This document shows, piece by piece, positions 43,471-52,651 of a stretch of DNA of 64,000 nt. Position numbers and translations under genes: made by a program. Location: assembly GCA_018711185.1 (NCBI GenBank), contig DVIQ01000043.1, positions 49,387-113,386 on the forward strand, in the 5' to 3' direction. Each line of letters begins with the position of its first letter. The stretch's first letter is position 1. The notes below the pieces were generated by a model. The model was not told the origin of the DNA. It ran no database searches and worked only from the letters and a program-made list of their open reading frames with translations. The DNA is from Candidatus Limivivens intestinipullorum (lineage in GTDB: Bacteria; Bacillota; Clostridia; Lachnospirales; Lachnospiraceae).

Positions 43471-44775
43471 CTACCCGATGGTAATGGTTTCTTCCGTATA
43501 TCGCGCGTTTGCCTCCGGCCGCTCGATCCATATGGAAAAGATCGTAAAGGCGCCCAGACGGCCAATGAACATAATCGCTGTAATCAGCAGCTTGCTGGCG
43601 TCGCTTAAGTCAGGGGTGATTCCTGTGGACAGACCTACCGTGCCGAAGGCGGAAATCACTTCAAACAAAAGCTGAATAAAATTATACTCCGGCTCAAGAA
43701 TACACATCAAAAAGCTTCCGATGCAGACCACGCAGGCCGAAAGCAGCGTAATCATGTACGCCTTGTTCACCGTCGCATTTGGAAGATTCCGCCGGAAGGC
43801 CCCCAGAGGGCTCTTGGTAAACACGTGCTTAATGGCCATCATCAAAGTGAAGAAGGTACTGGTCTTAATACCTCCTCCCGTGGATCCGGGAGACGCTCCA
43901 ATGAACATCAGGATACAGAGCACAAACAATCCCGCCTGGGTAAACTCCCCGATGGGGTAAGTAGAAAAGCCTGCCGTTCTGGCGGAAACGCTGTGGAAAA
44001 ACGCTCCCATCCAGGATATATCCTCCGTCGCCTTCAAAAGCAGGGTTCCGATAAGAAGCAAAAATACCGTAGTTACAATCACGACCTTGGAGTGCAGCGT
44101 CAGTTTTCGGAAGTTTCGCTTATGCACCACATCCAGCATAACCAGAAAGCCCAATCCTCCGAAAATAATGAGTCCGCAGGTGGTCAGATTTAAAAGCACA
44201 CTGTCCTGGTAAGGAATCAGGTTTCGAAGTCCTCCCAGAATATCAAAGCCTGAGTTGTTAAACGCCGCTATGGAATGGAAAATACTGATCCCAAGGGCAT
44301 GGACGAAGGGGTAATCCCGGCTGAAAACCAGGAAGCTCAAAACCGCTCCCACGATCTCAAAGCCAAGAGTCATAAAAAGCACAGAACGCACCAGGCGAAT
44401 GATTCCCTTATAGCTGTCCACATTCAGCGCTTCTCTTGCCAGCGTTCTCCCCTTCATTCCGACTCTTTTCCCGGCAGCCAGAATCAGACCGATGCCCACT
44501 GAGCTGACGCCCAGGCCGCCGATCTGAATCAGCGCCGCCACAACGCCCTGGCCAAAGGGCGTAAAATGATCCGCTGTATCAATGGCGATCAAACCGGTGA
44601 CGCACACCGCGCTGGTGGATGTAAACAGCGCGTCCACAAACGTCACCGTAGCGTCCTTTCTGACCGATATAGGGAGCAGCAAAATCAGCGTCCCCAGCAG
44701 AATGACTCCCGCAAACCCCATCGCGATCAGACGGCCCGCAGGCTGCCTTCTGAAAAAACGATATATACGTTCCAT
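43471..44775 (-). CDS. ktrB: potassium uptake membrane subunit KtrB (TrkH family)
   Basis: The 434-residue protein has the four repeated pore units of TrkH/KtrB; filter-like segments include TSTSAVCVTGLIAID, NSGFDILG, SARTAGFSTYP and SAFGTVGLSTG. ATG at 44775 begins MERIYRFF; the AGGAGG element is about 15 bases upstream, slightly far. It forms the K+ (and Na+) channel with KtrA. Confidence 0.94.
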   Translation of the reverse strand: MERIYRFFRRQPAGRLIAMGFAGVILLGTLILLLPISVRKDATVTFVDALFTSTSAVCVTGLIAIDTADHFTPFGQGVVAALIQIGGLGVSSVGIGLILAAGKRVGMKGRTLAREALNVDSYKGIIRLVRSVLFMTLGFEIVGAVLSFLVFSRDYPFVHALGISIFHSIAAFNNSGFDILGGLRNLIPYQDSVLLNLTTCGLIIFGGLGFLVMLDVVHKRNFRKLTLHSKVVIVTTVFLLLIGTLLLKATEDISWMGAFFHSVSARTAGFSTYPIGEFTQAGLFVLCILMFIGASPGSTGGGIKTSTFFTLMMAIKHVFTKSPLGAFRRNLPNATVNKAYMITLLSACVVCIGSFLMCILEPEYNFIQLLFEVISAFGTVGLSTGITPDLSDASKLLITAIMFIGRLGAFTIFSIWIERPEANARYTEETITIG

Positions 44776-44806
44776 CTCCGTTGATGATTTCCTCCTGTTC
44801 TTAACC

Positions 44807-45292
44807 TTATGCCGTCCTGGCACGCAAAATATCGTATTCCCGCAGCTGTTCAATACTTTCGCAGCCGCGCTTTTCCTTTGCAGCCCGTCTCTTCCCATCT
44901 TTTCTCTGGCGTATTCTCCACTCCCGCAGATACCTCCTCATGACAAGGCAGCTGCTTGTCAAATAGACAAAAAAACGCTCCCAGATGCTGAGTAAAAGGC
45001 CTGCGACGTCGGCAAAACGAAAGAATACCAGCGCCGTTTGTCTTTGCAACAGAAAAAAGCTTCTGCCGTTGGTCCGTTTTGCGGCGGCCCAGGCAAAGCT
45101 CCTGTCGCTGTGTTTTTCGATTGTATTTTCTAAGGGGTGAGCGCAAAGACGGAGGACGCTTTTTCGCGTCCTCCCGTCTTCCTGCTCAAGGCCGTCTGCC
45201 CGGCTCATTCCGGCTGAAAAACAGGGAAGGAGTATGCATAACAGAGCAACCACCGCGGCCAATCCCCGGAATATCCTGTGTCCTTTTCTCAC
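44807..45292 (-). CDS. hypothetical membrane protein upstream of ktrB
   Basis: GTG at 45292 with GGAGGAGAATT upstream opens a 161-codon frame. The product has a signal-like first helix (GLAAVVALLCILLPCFSA), a central hydrophobic part (LVFFRFADVAGLLLSIWERFFVYL) and a basic tail. No family is recognised. A very strong hairpin (45149-45180) lies inside the frame (encoding GRTRKSVLR), which is unusual for a coding sequence. It may be a real small protein or a decayed gene. Confidence 0.45.
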   Translation of the reverse strand: MRKGHRIFRGLAAVVALLCILLPCFSAGMSRADGLEQEDGRTRKSVLRLCAHPLENTIEKHSDRSFAWAAAKRTNGRSFFLLQRQTALVFFRFADVAGLLLSIWERFFVYLTSSCLVMRRYLREWRIRQRKDGKRRAAKEKRGCESIEQLREYDILRARTA

Positions 45293-45382
45293 AATTCTCC
45301 TCCTGCGCTGCGGTCACACCATGACCGCCAGCGGTTTACCTGAATATAGCATTCGCCGGGTCCTTTGTCAATATGGTTTTTC

Positions 45383-46087
45383 TCAAACGCCCAGAGCGAT
45401 TTCCATCATCTTATTAAAGGATGTCTGTCTTGCCTCTGCGGAGATGGCCTCCTCCCGGTACATATGATCCGAAATGGTTAAAATTCCCAATGCCTGCTTT
45501 CCGGCCCGGGCAGCGTTCATGTAGAGGCCCGCGCATTCCATCTCGGCGCAGAGCACACCCATCTTTCTCCAGGCGTCCGAGGAGCCGGGATCATCGCTGT
45601 AGAATACATCGGAGGAAACCACGTTTCCTACCCGCACCGGAGTCCCCTGCTCCTTCGCGACCTCCACGGCCCTGGCCAGCAGCTCATAGCTGGCTGTAGG
45701 AGCGAAGGTCCCCGGAAGCTTGAACTGACTCGCGAAATTGGAATCCGTGCAGGCCCCCATAGCGATTACCACATCCATAACGTTGATATCGTCCTGCAGA
45801 GCCCCCGCGGAACCAATGCGGATAATCGCGTCCACATCGTAGAAGTTGTACAGCTCATAGGTATAAATTCCCACGGAAGGAATTCCCATGCCCCCTCCCA
45901 TCACAGAGACCTCACGGCCCTTATAGGTTCCCGTGTAGCCCAGCATATTGCGGACAGTGTTAAAGCATACGGGATTTTCCAGATACGTCTCCGCGATGTA
46001 CTTCGCCCGCAGGGGATCACCGGGCATCAGAACCTTTTTCGCGATGTCGCCTTTTTTCGCAGTGTTGTGTGGTGTCGGAATACTCAT
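45383..46087 (-). CDS. deoD: purine-nucleoside phosphorylase DeoD
   Basis: Hexameric phosphorylase that splits purine (deoxy)nucleosides into base and (deoxy)ribose 1-phosphate. The 234-residue protein starts MSIPTPHNTAKKGDIAKKVLMPGDPLRA, with the signature GMGIPSVGIYTYEL, GSAGAL and the nucleoside-binding AEMECAGLYMNA. The start at 46087 has AGGAGG upstream. It follows deoB, which isomerises the sugar phosphate it makes. Confidence 0.96.
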   Translation of the reverse strand: MSIPTPHNTAKKGDIAKKVLMPGDPLRAKYIAETYLENPVCFNTVRNMLGYTGTYKGREVSVMGGGMGIPSVGIYTYELYNFYDVDAIIRIGSAGALQDDINVMDVVIAMGACTDSNFASQFKLPGTFAPTASYELLARAVEVAKEQGTPVRVGNVVSSDVFYSDDPGSSDAWRKMGVLCAEMECAGLYMNAARAGKQALGILTISDHMYREEAISAEARQTSFNKMMEIALGV

Positions 46088-46122
46088 ATCTTTACCTCCT
46101 GTTTTCGCCCAAAGGGCGTTTT

Positions 46123-47301
46123 TCAACTTTTCAAAATCTCGGACAGGAAACTGGTTCCCGCCGTTCCTCCCTCAATATCAAAAATATCCAGCACCGTGGC
46201 CGCGATATCCGCGAAGGTGGGCCGGGTCTTCAGATCCACGCCGCTCTTGACTGGCTTTCCGTAGATCAGCATGGGAACGTACTCTCTGGAATGATCCGTG
46301 CTGCAGGTAAAACCGGGATCACAGCCGTGATCCGCCGTAATAATCAGCACATCCTCATCCCGCATCTTTCCCATAAATTCTCCCAGCTGCGCGTCAAACT
46401 CTGTGGCCGCGTTGGCATAGCCGTCCACATTGTTCCGGTGGCCGTATACCATGTCAAAATCCACCAGATTCACGAAGCACAGGCCTGTGAAATCCTCGTC
46501 CATGATGTTCAGGGTCTTGTTCATTCCGTCGGTATTGTTCTCGATGGTGGTGGTCTTCTGAATTCCTCTTCCCGCGAAAATATCATAAATCTTCCCGACG
46601 CCGATGGTATCCAGTCCCTTCTCCTTGAGAACATCCAGCATGGTGGTTCCAGGGGGCTCCAGAGAAAAATCGTGGCGGTGCGGCGTCCTCTGGTAATTCG
46701 GATACTCTCCCACGAAGGGCCTTGCGATGACCCGGCCCACGCCGTGCTTTCCGGTCAGGATCTTTCTGGCCTGCCGGCAGTATTCATAGAGCGTTTCCAG
46801 GGGAACCACGTCCTCATGGGCGGCAATCTGGAACACGCTGTCCGCCGAGGTATATACAATCAAGTCTCCGGTCTTTACATGCTCCCGGCCGTAGTCCTTG
46901 ATTACCTCTGTCCCGGAATATGGCTTGTTGCACAGAACGCCCCGCTTCGTAGCCTCCCGGAAGGGCGCCAGAACCTCCTCCGGAAACCCGTCCGGATATG
47001 TGGGAAGGGGATTTGGAGAAATCACCCCGGCGATCTCCCAGTGGCCGATGGTGGTGTCTTTTCCCATGGACGTCTCCTGCATCCTGGCGTAAGAGGCCAG
47101 AGGCTTCTCCACTCCCGGGGCGCAGGTCACGCCCTCAATGTTAAAAAGTCCCAGATTTCTCATGTTCGGCGTACTGTACTTTTCGGATTTCACGATGGAC
47201 GCCAGTGTATTGGCCCCCACATCCCCGAATTTATCCGCGTCCGGCTCCGCGCCGATCCCGTAGCTGTCCAGTACAATGATAAACACTCTTTTTGCTTTCA
47301 A
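46123..47301 (-). CDS. deoB: phosphopentomutase DeoB
   Basis: Converts (deoxy)ribose 1-phosphate to the 5-phosphate. The start is a TTG at 47301 with GGAGGTGTTTGC upstream, giving KAKRVFIIVLDSYGIGAEPDA; the frame is open further but no better start is seen. The metalloenzyme motifs are VLDSYGIGAEPD, TTIGHWE, and ITADHGCDPGF-TSTDHSRE-type ligands (TCSTDHSREYVP). 392 residues is normal length. It works with deoD just downstream. Confidence 0.95.
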   Translation of the reverse strand: MKAKRVFIIVLDSYGIGAEPDADKFGDVGANTLASIVKSEKYSTPNMRNLGLFNIEGVTCAPGVEKPLASYARMQETSMGKDTTIGHWEIAGVISPNPLPTYPDGFPEEVLAPFREATKRGVLCNKPYSGTEVIKDYGREHVKTGDLIVYTSADSVFQIAAHEDVVPLETLYEYCRQARKILTGKHGVGRVIARPFVGEYPNYQRTPHRHDFSLEPPGTTMLDVLKEKGLDTIGVGKIYDIFAGRGIQKTTTIENNTDGMNKTLNIMDEDFTGLCFVNLVDFDMVYGHRNNVDGYANAATEFDAQLGEFMGKMRDEDVLIITADHGCDPGFTCSTDHSREYVPMLIYGKPVKSGVDLKTRPTFADIAATVLDIFDIEGGTAGTSFLSEILKS

Positions 47302-47323
47302 GCAAACACCTCCAAGTCTCGCT

Positions 47324-48628
47324 TTAATAAAAAATTTCCGCTTTGCCCTTTCCTCTGGCAAGGAGGGCTTTCTGCAGCGAAACGGCCCTTTCCATGAGTT
47401 CTCTCTCATCGATTCCGAGTTTTCCGTCATACTTCAGGAAATCGCCGCCTACCATGGTGTAACGCACGTTCCGGCTGCTGCTGCTGTAGAGAATGGCGGA
47501 AATCGGGCTGTACACCGGAAAGGTATCCGGCTGATACAGATCCCAGATCACCAGATCCGCGGGCGCGCCCTCGGCAATCCTTCCGGTTCCGAAGGGGAAG
47601 GCCCTATGTCCGCTCATCAGATGCTTCCAGATCTCCTCCGCCGCGTACTTTGAGGAATCCCGGTCCTGATATTTTCCAAGCAGGGCAAACAGTCTGGCCT
47701 GTTCCACCGGATTTAAGGTATTGGAGCTGGCTGCCCCGTCCGTTCCAAAACCGAAATTCAAACTCTTGTAATAGTCAAAAAAGCCGCCCTTTCCGGAGGC
47801 AAGCTTGAGATAGGTTTTCGGGCAGAAGGCAAACCAGGTATCCTCCTTTAAGAACTTCAAATCCTCCTCCTCGATCCAGAGGCCATGCCCCACCAGCACC
47901 GGGCAGTCAAAGCCGCCGGCCCGGTCAAGGATGCCGAAAGGCGTAAGACCGGTCTCCTCTCTGGCCTTCTCCACCTGCACATCCTCCTCGGATACGTGAA
48001 GATGAATCGGAAGCTTCATATCCCTGGCAGCGTCCACGATCTGTCCTAAGGTGTCCCCCGGGCAGGTGTAATTGGCGTGAGGGCCCATATGGAAGGCTAC
48101 CCGGTCGGAATCCTCCCGGTGCTCCGTGATAAATTCCCGAACCTTTGCCATCCGCTCCGGGAAATCCGAGGACGCCCCGAACAGCGTCGGCGCCAGGTCC
48201 CCGCGGATTCCCGTCTCCTTCACGGCCCGCAGCACCTGCTCCTCACCGAAATAGTGGTCCGCGAAAACCGTCACGCCGTTGTTCAGCATCTCCGCGATTC
48301 CAAGGAGGGTACCCGTATAAATATCCTCGTCAGTCATCTTGCTCTCGTAAGGCCAGATCATCTCGTTAAACCAGGCGTCCGCCGTCACGTCCTCCGCAAT
48401 ACCTTTAAAAATATTCATGGCCGTATGGGCGTGAAGGTTGGCAATGCCCGGACTCACATAGTAGCGGCTGCAATCAATGGTCTCCTCCGCCGGGATTTCC
48501 CCGCTGTCTTTGGAGGCATCCAGTATCTTCAAAATCTTCCCGTCACGCACGTACAGATTTTGATTCTGCACGCACTTCGCGTCCTCTGTGAGCAGAGACG
48601 CGTTTTTCAGCAAAATCGTTTTGTCCAC
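47324..48628 (-). CDS. amidohydrolase, MTA/SAH deaminase family
   Basis: The start is GTG at 48628, following AAAGGGGGATATT. The 434-residue protein has the metal-binding NLHAHTAMNIF, HLHVSEE, LVGHGLWI and GTDGAASSN motifs of the MtaD/SsnA/TrzN group of nucleoside-type deaminases, which act on S-adenosylhomocysteine, methylthioadenosine or adenosine. In Clostridia with deo genes, adenosine-type deamination is plausible. It leads a unit with deoB and deoD. Substrate inferred. Confidence 0.88.
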   Translation of the reverse strand: MDKTILLKNASLLTEDAKCVQNQNLYVRDGKILKILDASKDSGEIPAEETIDCSRYYVSPGIANLHAHTAMNIFKGIAEDVTADAWFNEMIWPYESKMTDEDIYTGTLLGIAEMLNNGVTVFADHYFGEEQVLRAVKETGIRGDLAPTLFGASSDFPERMAKVREFITEHREDSDRVAFHMGPHANYTCPGDTLGQIVDAARDMKLPIHLHVSEEDVQVEKAREETGLTPFGILDRAGGFDCPVLVGHGLWIEEEDLKFLKEDTWFAFCPKTYLKLASGKGGFFDYYKSLNFGFGTDGAASSNTLNPVEQARLFALLGKYQDRDSSKYAAEEIWKHLMSGHRAFPFGTGRIAEGAPADLVIWDLYQPDTFPVYSPISAILYSSSSRNVRYTMVGGDFLKYDGKLGIDERELMERAVSLQKALLARGKGKAEIFY

Positions 48629-48648
48629 AATATCCCCCTTTCTTTTCC

Positions 48649-48719
48649 AACAGTTCAGCTCTGCTGAACCGTTACATACAACCTTCATTGAAAATCGTCT
48701 CCGGCAATGAGATCTTGCC
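48649..48719. repeat. family A palindrome with degenerate hairpin 2
   Basis: CAACAGTTCAGC and GCTGAACCGTTAC, followed by ATACAACCTTCATTGAAAATCG and GGCAATGAGATCTTG-like sequence that matches hairpin 2 with several changes. It lies between the divergent amidohydrolase and PfkB genes. Confidence 0.65.
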
Positions 48720-48743
48720 ATACCGCGAAAAAACTGCTAAAAT
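48715..48743 (+). promoter_or_regulatory. promoter of the PfkB kinase gene
   Basis: TTGCCA (48715-48720), 17 bases, TAAAAT (48738-48743). The transcript would begin just before the family B repeat fragment. Confidence 0.6.
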
Positions 48744-48753
48744 GTAGGACGCC

Positions 48754-48797
48754 GTTACTATTCACAGCAGCCGCAGACACCTGCTGTCTGCGGCGAA
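48754..48797 (+). repeat. right end of the family B composite
   Basis: GTTACTATTCACAGCAGCC, then GCAGACA-CCTGC-TGTCTGC and GGCGAAG. The same block occurs at 57067-57112 with compensating changes in the hairpin arms (GCAAACA/TGTTTGC). It forms the leader of the PfkB gene. Confidence 0.7.
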
Positions 48798-48815
48798 GCC
48801 ACTAAGGAGCATCCC

Positions 48816-49718
48816 ATGAAAAAAGTTCTTGTAATCGGTTCAACCGTTGTTGATATTATCGTTCAGCTTGAGGACCGTCTCCCCAAAACCGGGGAGGACG
48901 TCCATGTGCTTTCCCAGCGCATGTCCCTGGGAGGCTGCGCCTACAATGTGTCGGATTCGATCCGCCATTTTCAGGTTCCCTATATTCTGTTTTCTCCCAT
49001 CGGCACCGGCGTCTACGGAAGCTTTGTCCGCCAGGAGCTGGCGAACCGGGGGATTTCCACTCCCATTCCCACGCCCTCCATGGACAACGGCTGCTGCTAC
49101 TGCTTCGTGGAAAGCACGGGCGAGCGCACCTTTGTATGCCACCACGGCGCGGAATATCGCTTTCAGAAAGAATGGTTTCGTCTGGTTCCCCTGGATGAAA
49201 TCGACACCGTCTACATCTGCGGTCTCGAAATCGAGGAAACCACCGGAAGCGTCATCGTGTCCTTTTTGGAAGAACACCCGTACCTTGCGGTCTTTTTCGC
49301 CCCGGGCCCCAGGCTGACAGTCATCGATCCCGCCCTGACCGAACGGCTTTTCCGGCTTCATCCCATCCTTCATCTGAATGAGACCGAAGCCCTGGCCGTC
49401 TCCGGGGCCTCCTCCGTCTCGGAGGCCGCGTCCCGCCTCTACGAAAAAACCGGAAACACCGTCATCATCACCCTTGGGGAAAAAGGCTGCTGCTACTTTG
49501 ACGGGCAGCAGACCAGGAAGGTCCCGCCAGTACACGCCGTCCAGGCCGATACCATCGGAGCCGGGGACTCCCATATCGGCTCCGTCATTGCCTGCTTAAA
49601 ACGAGGGGATTCCCTTCCAGACGCCCTGGCAAAGGCCAACCGGGTATCCTCCGCCGTGGTGGAAACCTCCGGGGCCCTTCTCTCCGACGAACGCTTCGCG
49701 CAGCTTCACCTTTTTTAA
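48816..49718 (+). CDS. PfkB family carbohydrate kinase
   Basis: The 300-residue kinase has the first signature MSLGGCAYNVSDSIRHF and the second QADTIGAGDSHIGSVIACLKRG with the catalytic Asp in GAGDS. PfkB enzymes phosphorylate ribose, nucleosides or other sugars. With a nucleoside hydrolase on the opposite strand at its end and phosphorylases nearby, ribose or nucleoside kinase activity is likely but unproven. Its TAA stop shares bases with the stop of the nucleoside hydrolase gene. Confidence 0.92.
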   Translation: MKKVLVIGSTVVDIIVQLEDRLPKTGEDVHVLSQRMSLGGCAYNVSDSIRHFQVPYILFSPIGTGVYGSFVRQELANRGISTPIPTPSMDNGCCYCFVESTGERTFVCHHGAEYRFQKEWFRLVPLDEIDTVYICGLEIEETTGSVIVSFLEEHPYLAVFFAPGPRLTVIDPALTERLFRLHPILHLNETEALAVSGASSVSEAASRLYEKTGNTVIITLGEKGCCYFDGQQTRKVPPVHAVQADTIGAGDSHIGSVIACLKRGDSLPDALAKANRVSSAVVETSGALLSDERFAQLHLF

Positions 49719-50674
49719 CCGTCCAGGCGCGCGTCCAGCATATGCACCGCTTCCACCAGGTATTCCAGAAACTTCTTTTCGTCGGCGTCCAAAAGCACCA
49801 GGGTATGGTATTCGCCTTCCGGCCGGGTCGGCCTGGCGTCGCAGATCGTCATGCCCCGCGTGATCCCGTCTGAACAGTCCACCGACACCGGCATCCGCTC
49901 TCCTCTGAAAATCTCCGGGTGCAGCAGGTACAGAAACGTCGCCGCGTCATGGACATAAGCCGCGGGACGGTTCCGGTACGCCGGGCTGTTCAGATAAAAC
50001 TGAATCATGCTTCCGACGGCCCGCGCGATCTTCTTTCCGGACCCGGCCAGTTCTTTCGCCGTCTCCCGGTCCACTCCGCATTTCCCGGTCACGTCCAGTC
50101 CGCACATAACCACCGGCAGGCCGCTTTCAAACACAATGGAGGCGGCCTCCGGGTCCGCGAAAATATTAAACTCGCTGACCGGCGTCACGTTGCCCTTGCA
50201 GGCTCCGCCGCCCATCAGCACAATCTCTTCGACGCGCTCCCGCACTTCGGGAAACACCTTCAAAAGCAGGGCAATGTTCGTCAAAGGTCCTGTGGGGACC
50301 AGGGTAACCCGTTCCCCCTTTGGAAGTCCCATGATCTGATCCCGCAGAAAGACCACCGCGTTGTCAGAAACGGCCTTTCTGTCCGTCTTTGGAATCTCCA
50401 CATCGCCAAGCCCGTTTTTTCCATGGATATCCGCGGCCGTCTTTGCCGGGCGGGTCAGGGGAACCTTTGCCCCCTGGGCCACCGGCACGTCCAGGCCGAA
50501 AAACTGCGTAAGACGCAGGGCATTTTCCGTCACTGTCTCAATGGTCTGATTTCCGGCCACCGTGGAGATTCCAAGAATCCGGAACGCTTCCGGATGGGCG
50601 GCCGCCACGCACAGGGCCGCCGCGTCATCGATGCCGGGATCACAGTCCATCAGAATATTTCTTCTATTTTCCAC
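49715..50674 (-). CDS. nucleoside hydrolase
   Basis: Hydrolyses the N-glycosidic bond of ribonucleosides. The 319-residue protein has the Ca2+-binding NILMDCDPGIDDAAAL at its start, VTLVPTGPLTNIALL and HDAATFLYLLHPE, which is the IunH/RihA family. It is the last gene of the transporter operon, 10 bases overlapping the permease end. It would cut imported nucleosides to base and ribose, which the adjacent kinase could phosphorylate. Confidence 0.95.
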   Translation of the reverse strand: MENRRNILMDCDPGIDDAAALCVAAAHPEAFRILGISTVAGNQTIETVTENALRLTQFFGLDVPVAQGAKVPLTRPAKTAADIHGKNGLGDVEIPKTDRKAVSDNAVVFLRDQIMGLPKGERVTLVPTGPLTNIALLLKVFPEVRERVEEIVLMGGGACKGNVTPVSEFNIFADPEAASIVFESGLPVVMCGLDVTGKCGVDRETAKELAGSGKKIARAVGSMIQFYLNSPAYRNRPAAYVHDAATFLYLLHPEIFRGERMPVSVDCSDGITRGMTICDARPTRPEGEYHTLVLLDADEKKFLEYLVEAVHMLDARLDG

Positions 50675-51584
50675 TTAAACGCTCCTTCTTCCTCTTCTGC
50701 GCGTAGTAATACACGCCAAGGCCCACCAGAGTGGTCAGATAAGGAATCATCAGAATAATTTCATAGGGCATCACGGAAGTAAGCTGCATGATATTCGCCA
50801 GCGCCTGGGCCATACCAAAGAGGAGGGATACCAGAAAGCCTCCCACCGGGGTATTGCCTCCCATGCTGGCCGCCGCCAGACCAATGTAGCCCCGGCCGCT
50901 GGTCATATCCTTTGTGAACATATTCATATAGCCGCCGGACAGATAGAAGCCGCCCAGGGCCGCCAGGGCGCCGCTGATAATCAGGGCGATGTACTGCACC
51001 TTCCGGGAGCTGATTCCCACGGACTCCGCCGCGTTTTTGTTCTCGCCCACTGCCCGGATCGCCAGTCCCATTGGCGTCTTGTACAGAAACAGATGCAGGA
51101 TCACCACCGCCAGCAGAGACATCCATACCATGACATTCTGGCCGGAAAGGATCTGCCCGATAAACGGAATCTGATCCACCAGAGGGATCACCACGCTGGG
51201 CGCGGACACGCTGCGGATGGAGGAGGAAACGCCGCGGTCGCCGGAGAAAGCCACCATCAGCAGCACCGTACCGCCGGTGGCCGTCAGGTTAATGGCGATG
51301 GCCGCCAGGATTTCGTCCGTCTTCAGATTCAGCACGAAGAACGCCAGGGCCAGACCAATGAGTCCGCCAAGAACCATGGTAATCAGCATTCCAAGCCAGG
51401 CACTCTGGGTAAGGGAGGAAAAGATAACTCCAAACAGCGCGGAAAACAGCATGATGCCTTCCAGGGCCATATTCGTGATGCCGGCCTTTGACGCGATACT
51501 GGACGCCAGAGCGGCAAAGAGAATCGGGGTGGCGGCTCTTAAAATCGCGCTGAAAAAATCAGGTGATAAAATCGAACTCCACAT
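50664..51584 (-). CDS. nucleoside ABC transporter permease (NupQ/YufQ type)
   Basis: The 306-residue permease has about eight spans and matches the BmpD/branched-chain-like permeases: ASKAGITNMALEGIM, GLAIRAVGENKNAAESVG and GYIGLAAASMGGNTPVGG. It overlaps the nucleoside hydrolase start by 11 bases and follows the other permease by 2 bases. Confidence 0.93.
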   Translation of the reverse strand: MWSSILSPDFFSAILRAATPILFAALASSIASKAGITNMALEGIMLFSALFGVIFSSLTQSAWLGMLITMVLGGLIGLALAFFVLNLKTDEILAAIAINLTATGGTVLLMVAFSGDRGVSSSIRSVSAPSVVIPLVDQIPFIGQILSGQNVMVWMSLLAVVILHLFLYKTPMGLAIRAVGENKNAAESVGISSRKVQYIALIISGALAALGGFYLSGGYMNMFTKDMTSGRGYIGLAAASMGGNTPVGGFLVSLLFGMAQALANIMQLTSVMPYEIILMIPYLTTLVGLGVYYYAQKRKKERLSGK

Positions 51585-51586
51585 AC

Positions 51587-52651
51587 TTATGCCACCTCCT
51601 CGTCTTTCAGGGCAGCTTTCGCTTCCCTGGCGATCATCTTATGCTTATATTTGCTCAGGAACTGCTCGGCCACCACCAGAAGGATGATGATTCCCTGGGT
51701 AATCTGGACGATCTCCAGGGTAACGTCCGTTCTTCTGGCCATAATCGAGGCCCCGGTCCGCAGATACGCCAGAAACAGCGCCGCGAAAGGCGTATAAAGC
51801 GGGTTTTTCTTGGCAAGGGTACAGATAATAATGGCGTCCCAGCCGTATCCCAGGAGGGAAGTCCAGGTAAACCGGCTGTAGATGGGGCTTAACATTTCCA
51901 CGCCGCCGCCAAGGCCAATCACAAAACCGCCCAAAAGCTGGGAAACCAGAATCACCTTTACGATATTGATTCCGGAATATCTGGCAAACTCCTCGTTCTC
52001 ACCGGTAATGCGGAGCTGATAGCCCATCTTCGTCCGGTACAGGAACACGTAGCCCAGAACCGCCACGGCAAGGGCGATAATGATACCCAGATGCACTCTG
52101 GTGCCGTCCACCAGGACCGGGAGCTCAGAGGCCTCGGAGAGCTTGTAGGAAGCCGCGCTGGCCGCCGGATCTCCGATCACATTGTTCAGCATATAGTTGC
52201 CGAAATAAAGGGCCACATAGTTAATCATCAGGGAGGAAACCATCTCCGACGCGGAAGTGGTAATCTTCATAATCGCCGGAATCGCCGTAAACAGCGCTCC
52301 CACCAGGCCCGCGCAGATCAGCGCCAGCACCGGGGAGACGAATTTTCCCGTCACCCAGATGGCAATAATGGAAGCCACCAGGCCGCCCATATGGAACGCG
52401 CCCTCGCCGCCCAGGTTGATCTGGTTGGCCGAGAACATAATACATACGCCCGTGCCTGTGAAAATCAGTGGAATCATGGATTCCACCACATTTCCCATGT
52501 TCCGCTTGCTGGTAAGGGGACCGATCAGCAGATTCTTGATCGCCTCAAAGGGCTGCTCGCTTACCAGGAAGATAATCACAAACGAAATGGCAAGGGCGAT
52601 AAGCACTGACAGAATGGTCCGCAGAACGTCAAACTTCTTTGCACTATTCAT
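51587..52651 (-). CDS. nucleoside ABC transporter permease (NupP/YufP type)
   Basis: The 354-residue permease starts MNSAKKFDVLRTIL (GGAGGGTGTG upstream) and has the related motifs FSANQINLGGEGAFHMGG and YQLRITGENEEFARYSGIN. Its start overlaps the end of the ATPase gene by 8 bases. Confidence 0.93.
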   Translation of the reverse strand: MNSAKKFDVLRTILSVLIALAISFVIIFLVSEQPFEAIKNLLIGPLTSKRNMGNVVESMIPLIFTGTGVCIMFSANQINLGGEGAFHMGGLVASIIAIWVTGKFVSPVLALICAGLVGALFTAIPAIMKITTSASEMVSSLMINYVALYFGNYMLNNVIGDPAASAASYKLSEASELPVLVDGTRVHLGIIIALAVAVLGYVFLYRTKMGYQLRITGENEEFARYSGINIVKVILVSQLLGGFVIGLGGGVEMLSPIYSRFTWTSLLGYGWDAIIICTLAKKNPLYTPFAALFLAYLRTGASIMARRTDVTLEIVQITQGIIILLVVAEQFLSKYKHKMIAREAKAALKDEEVA

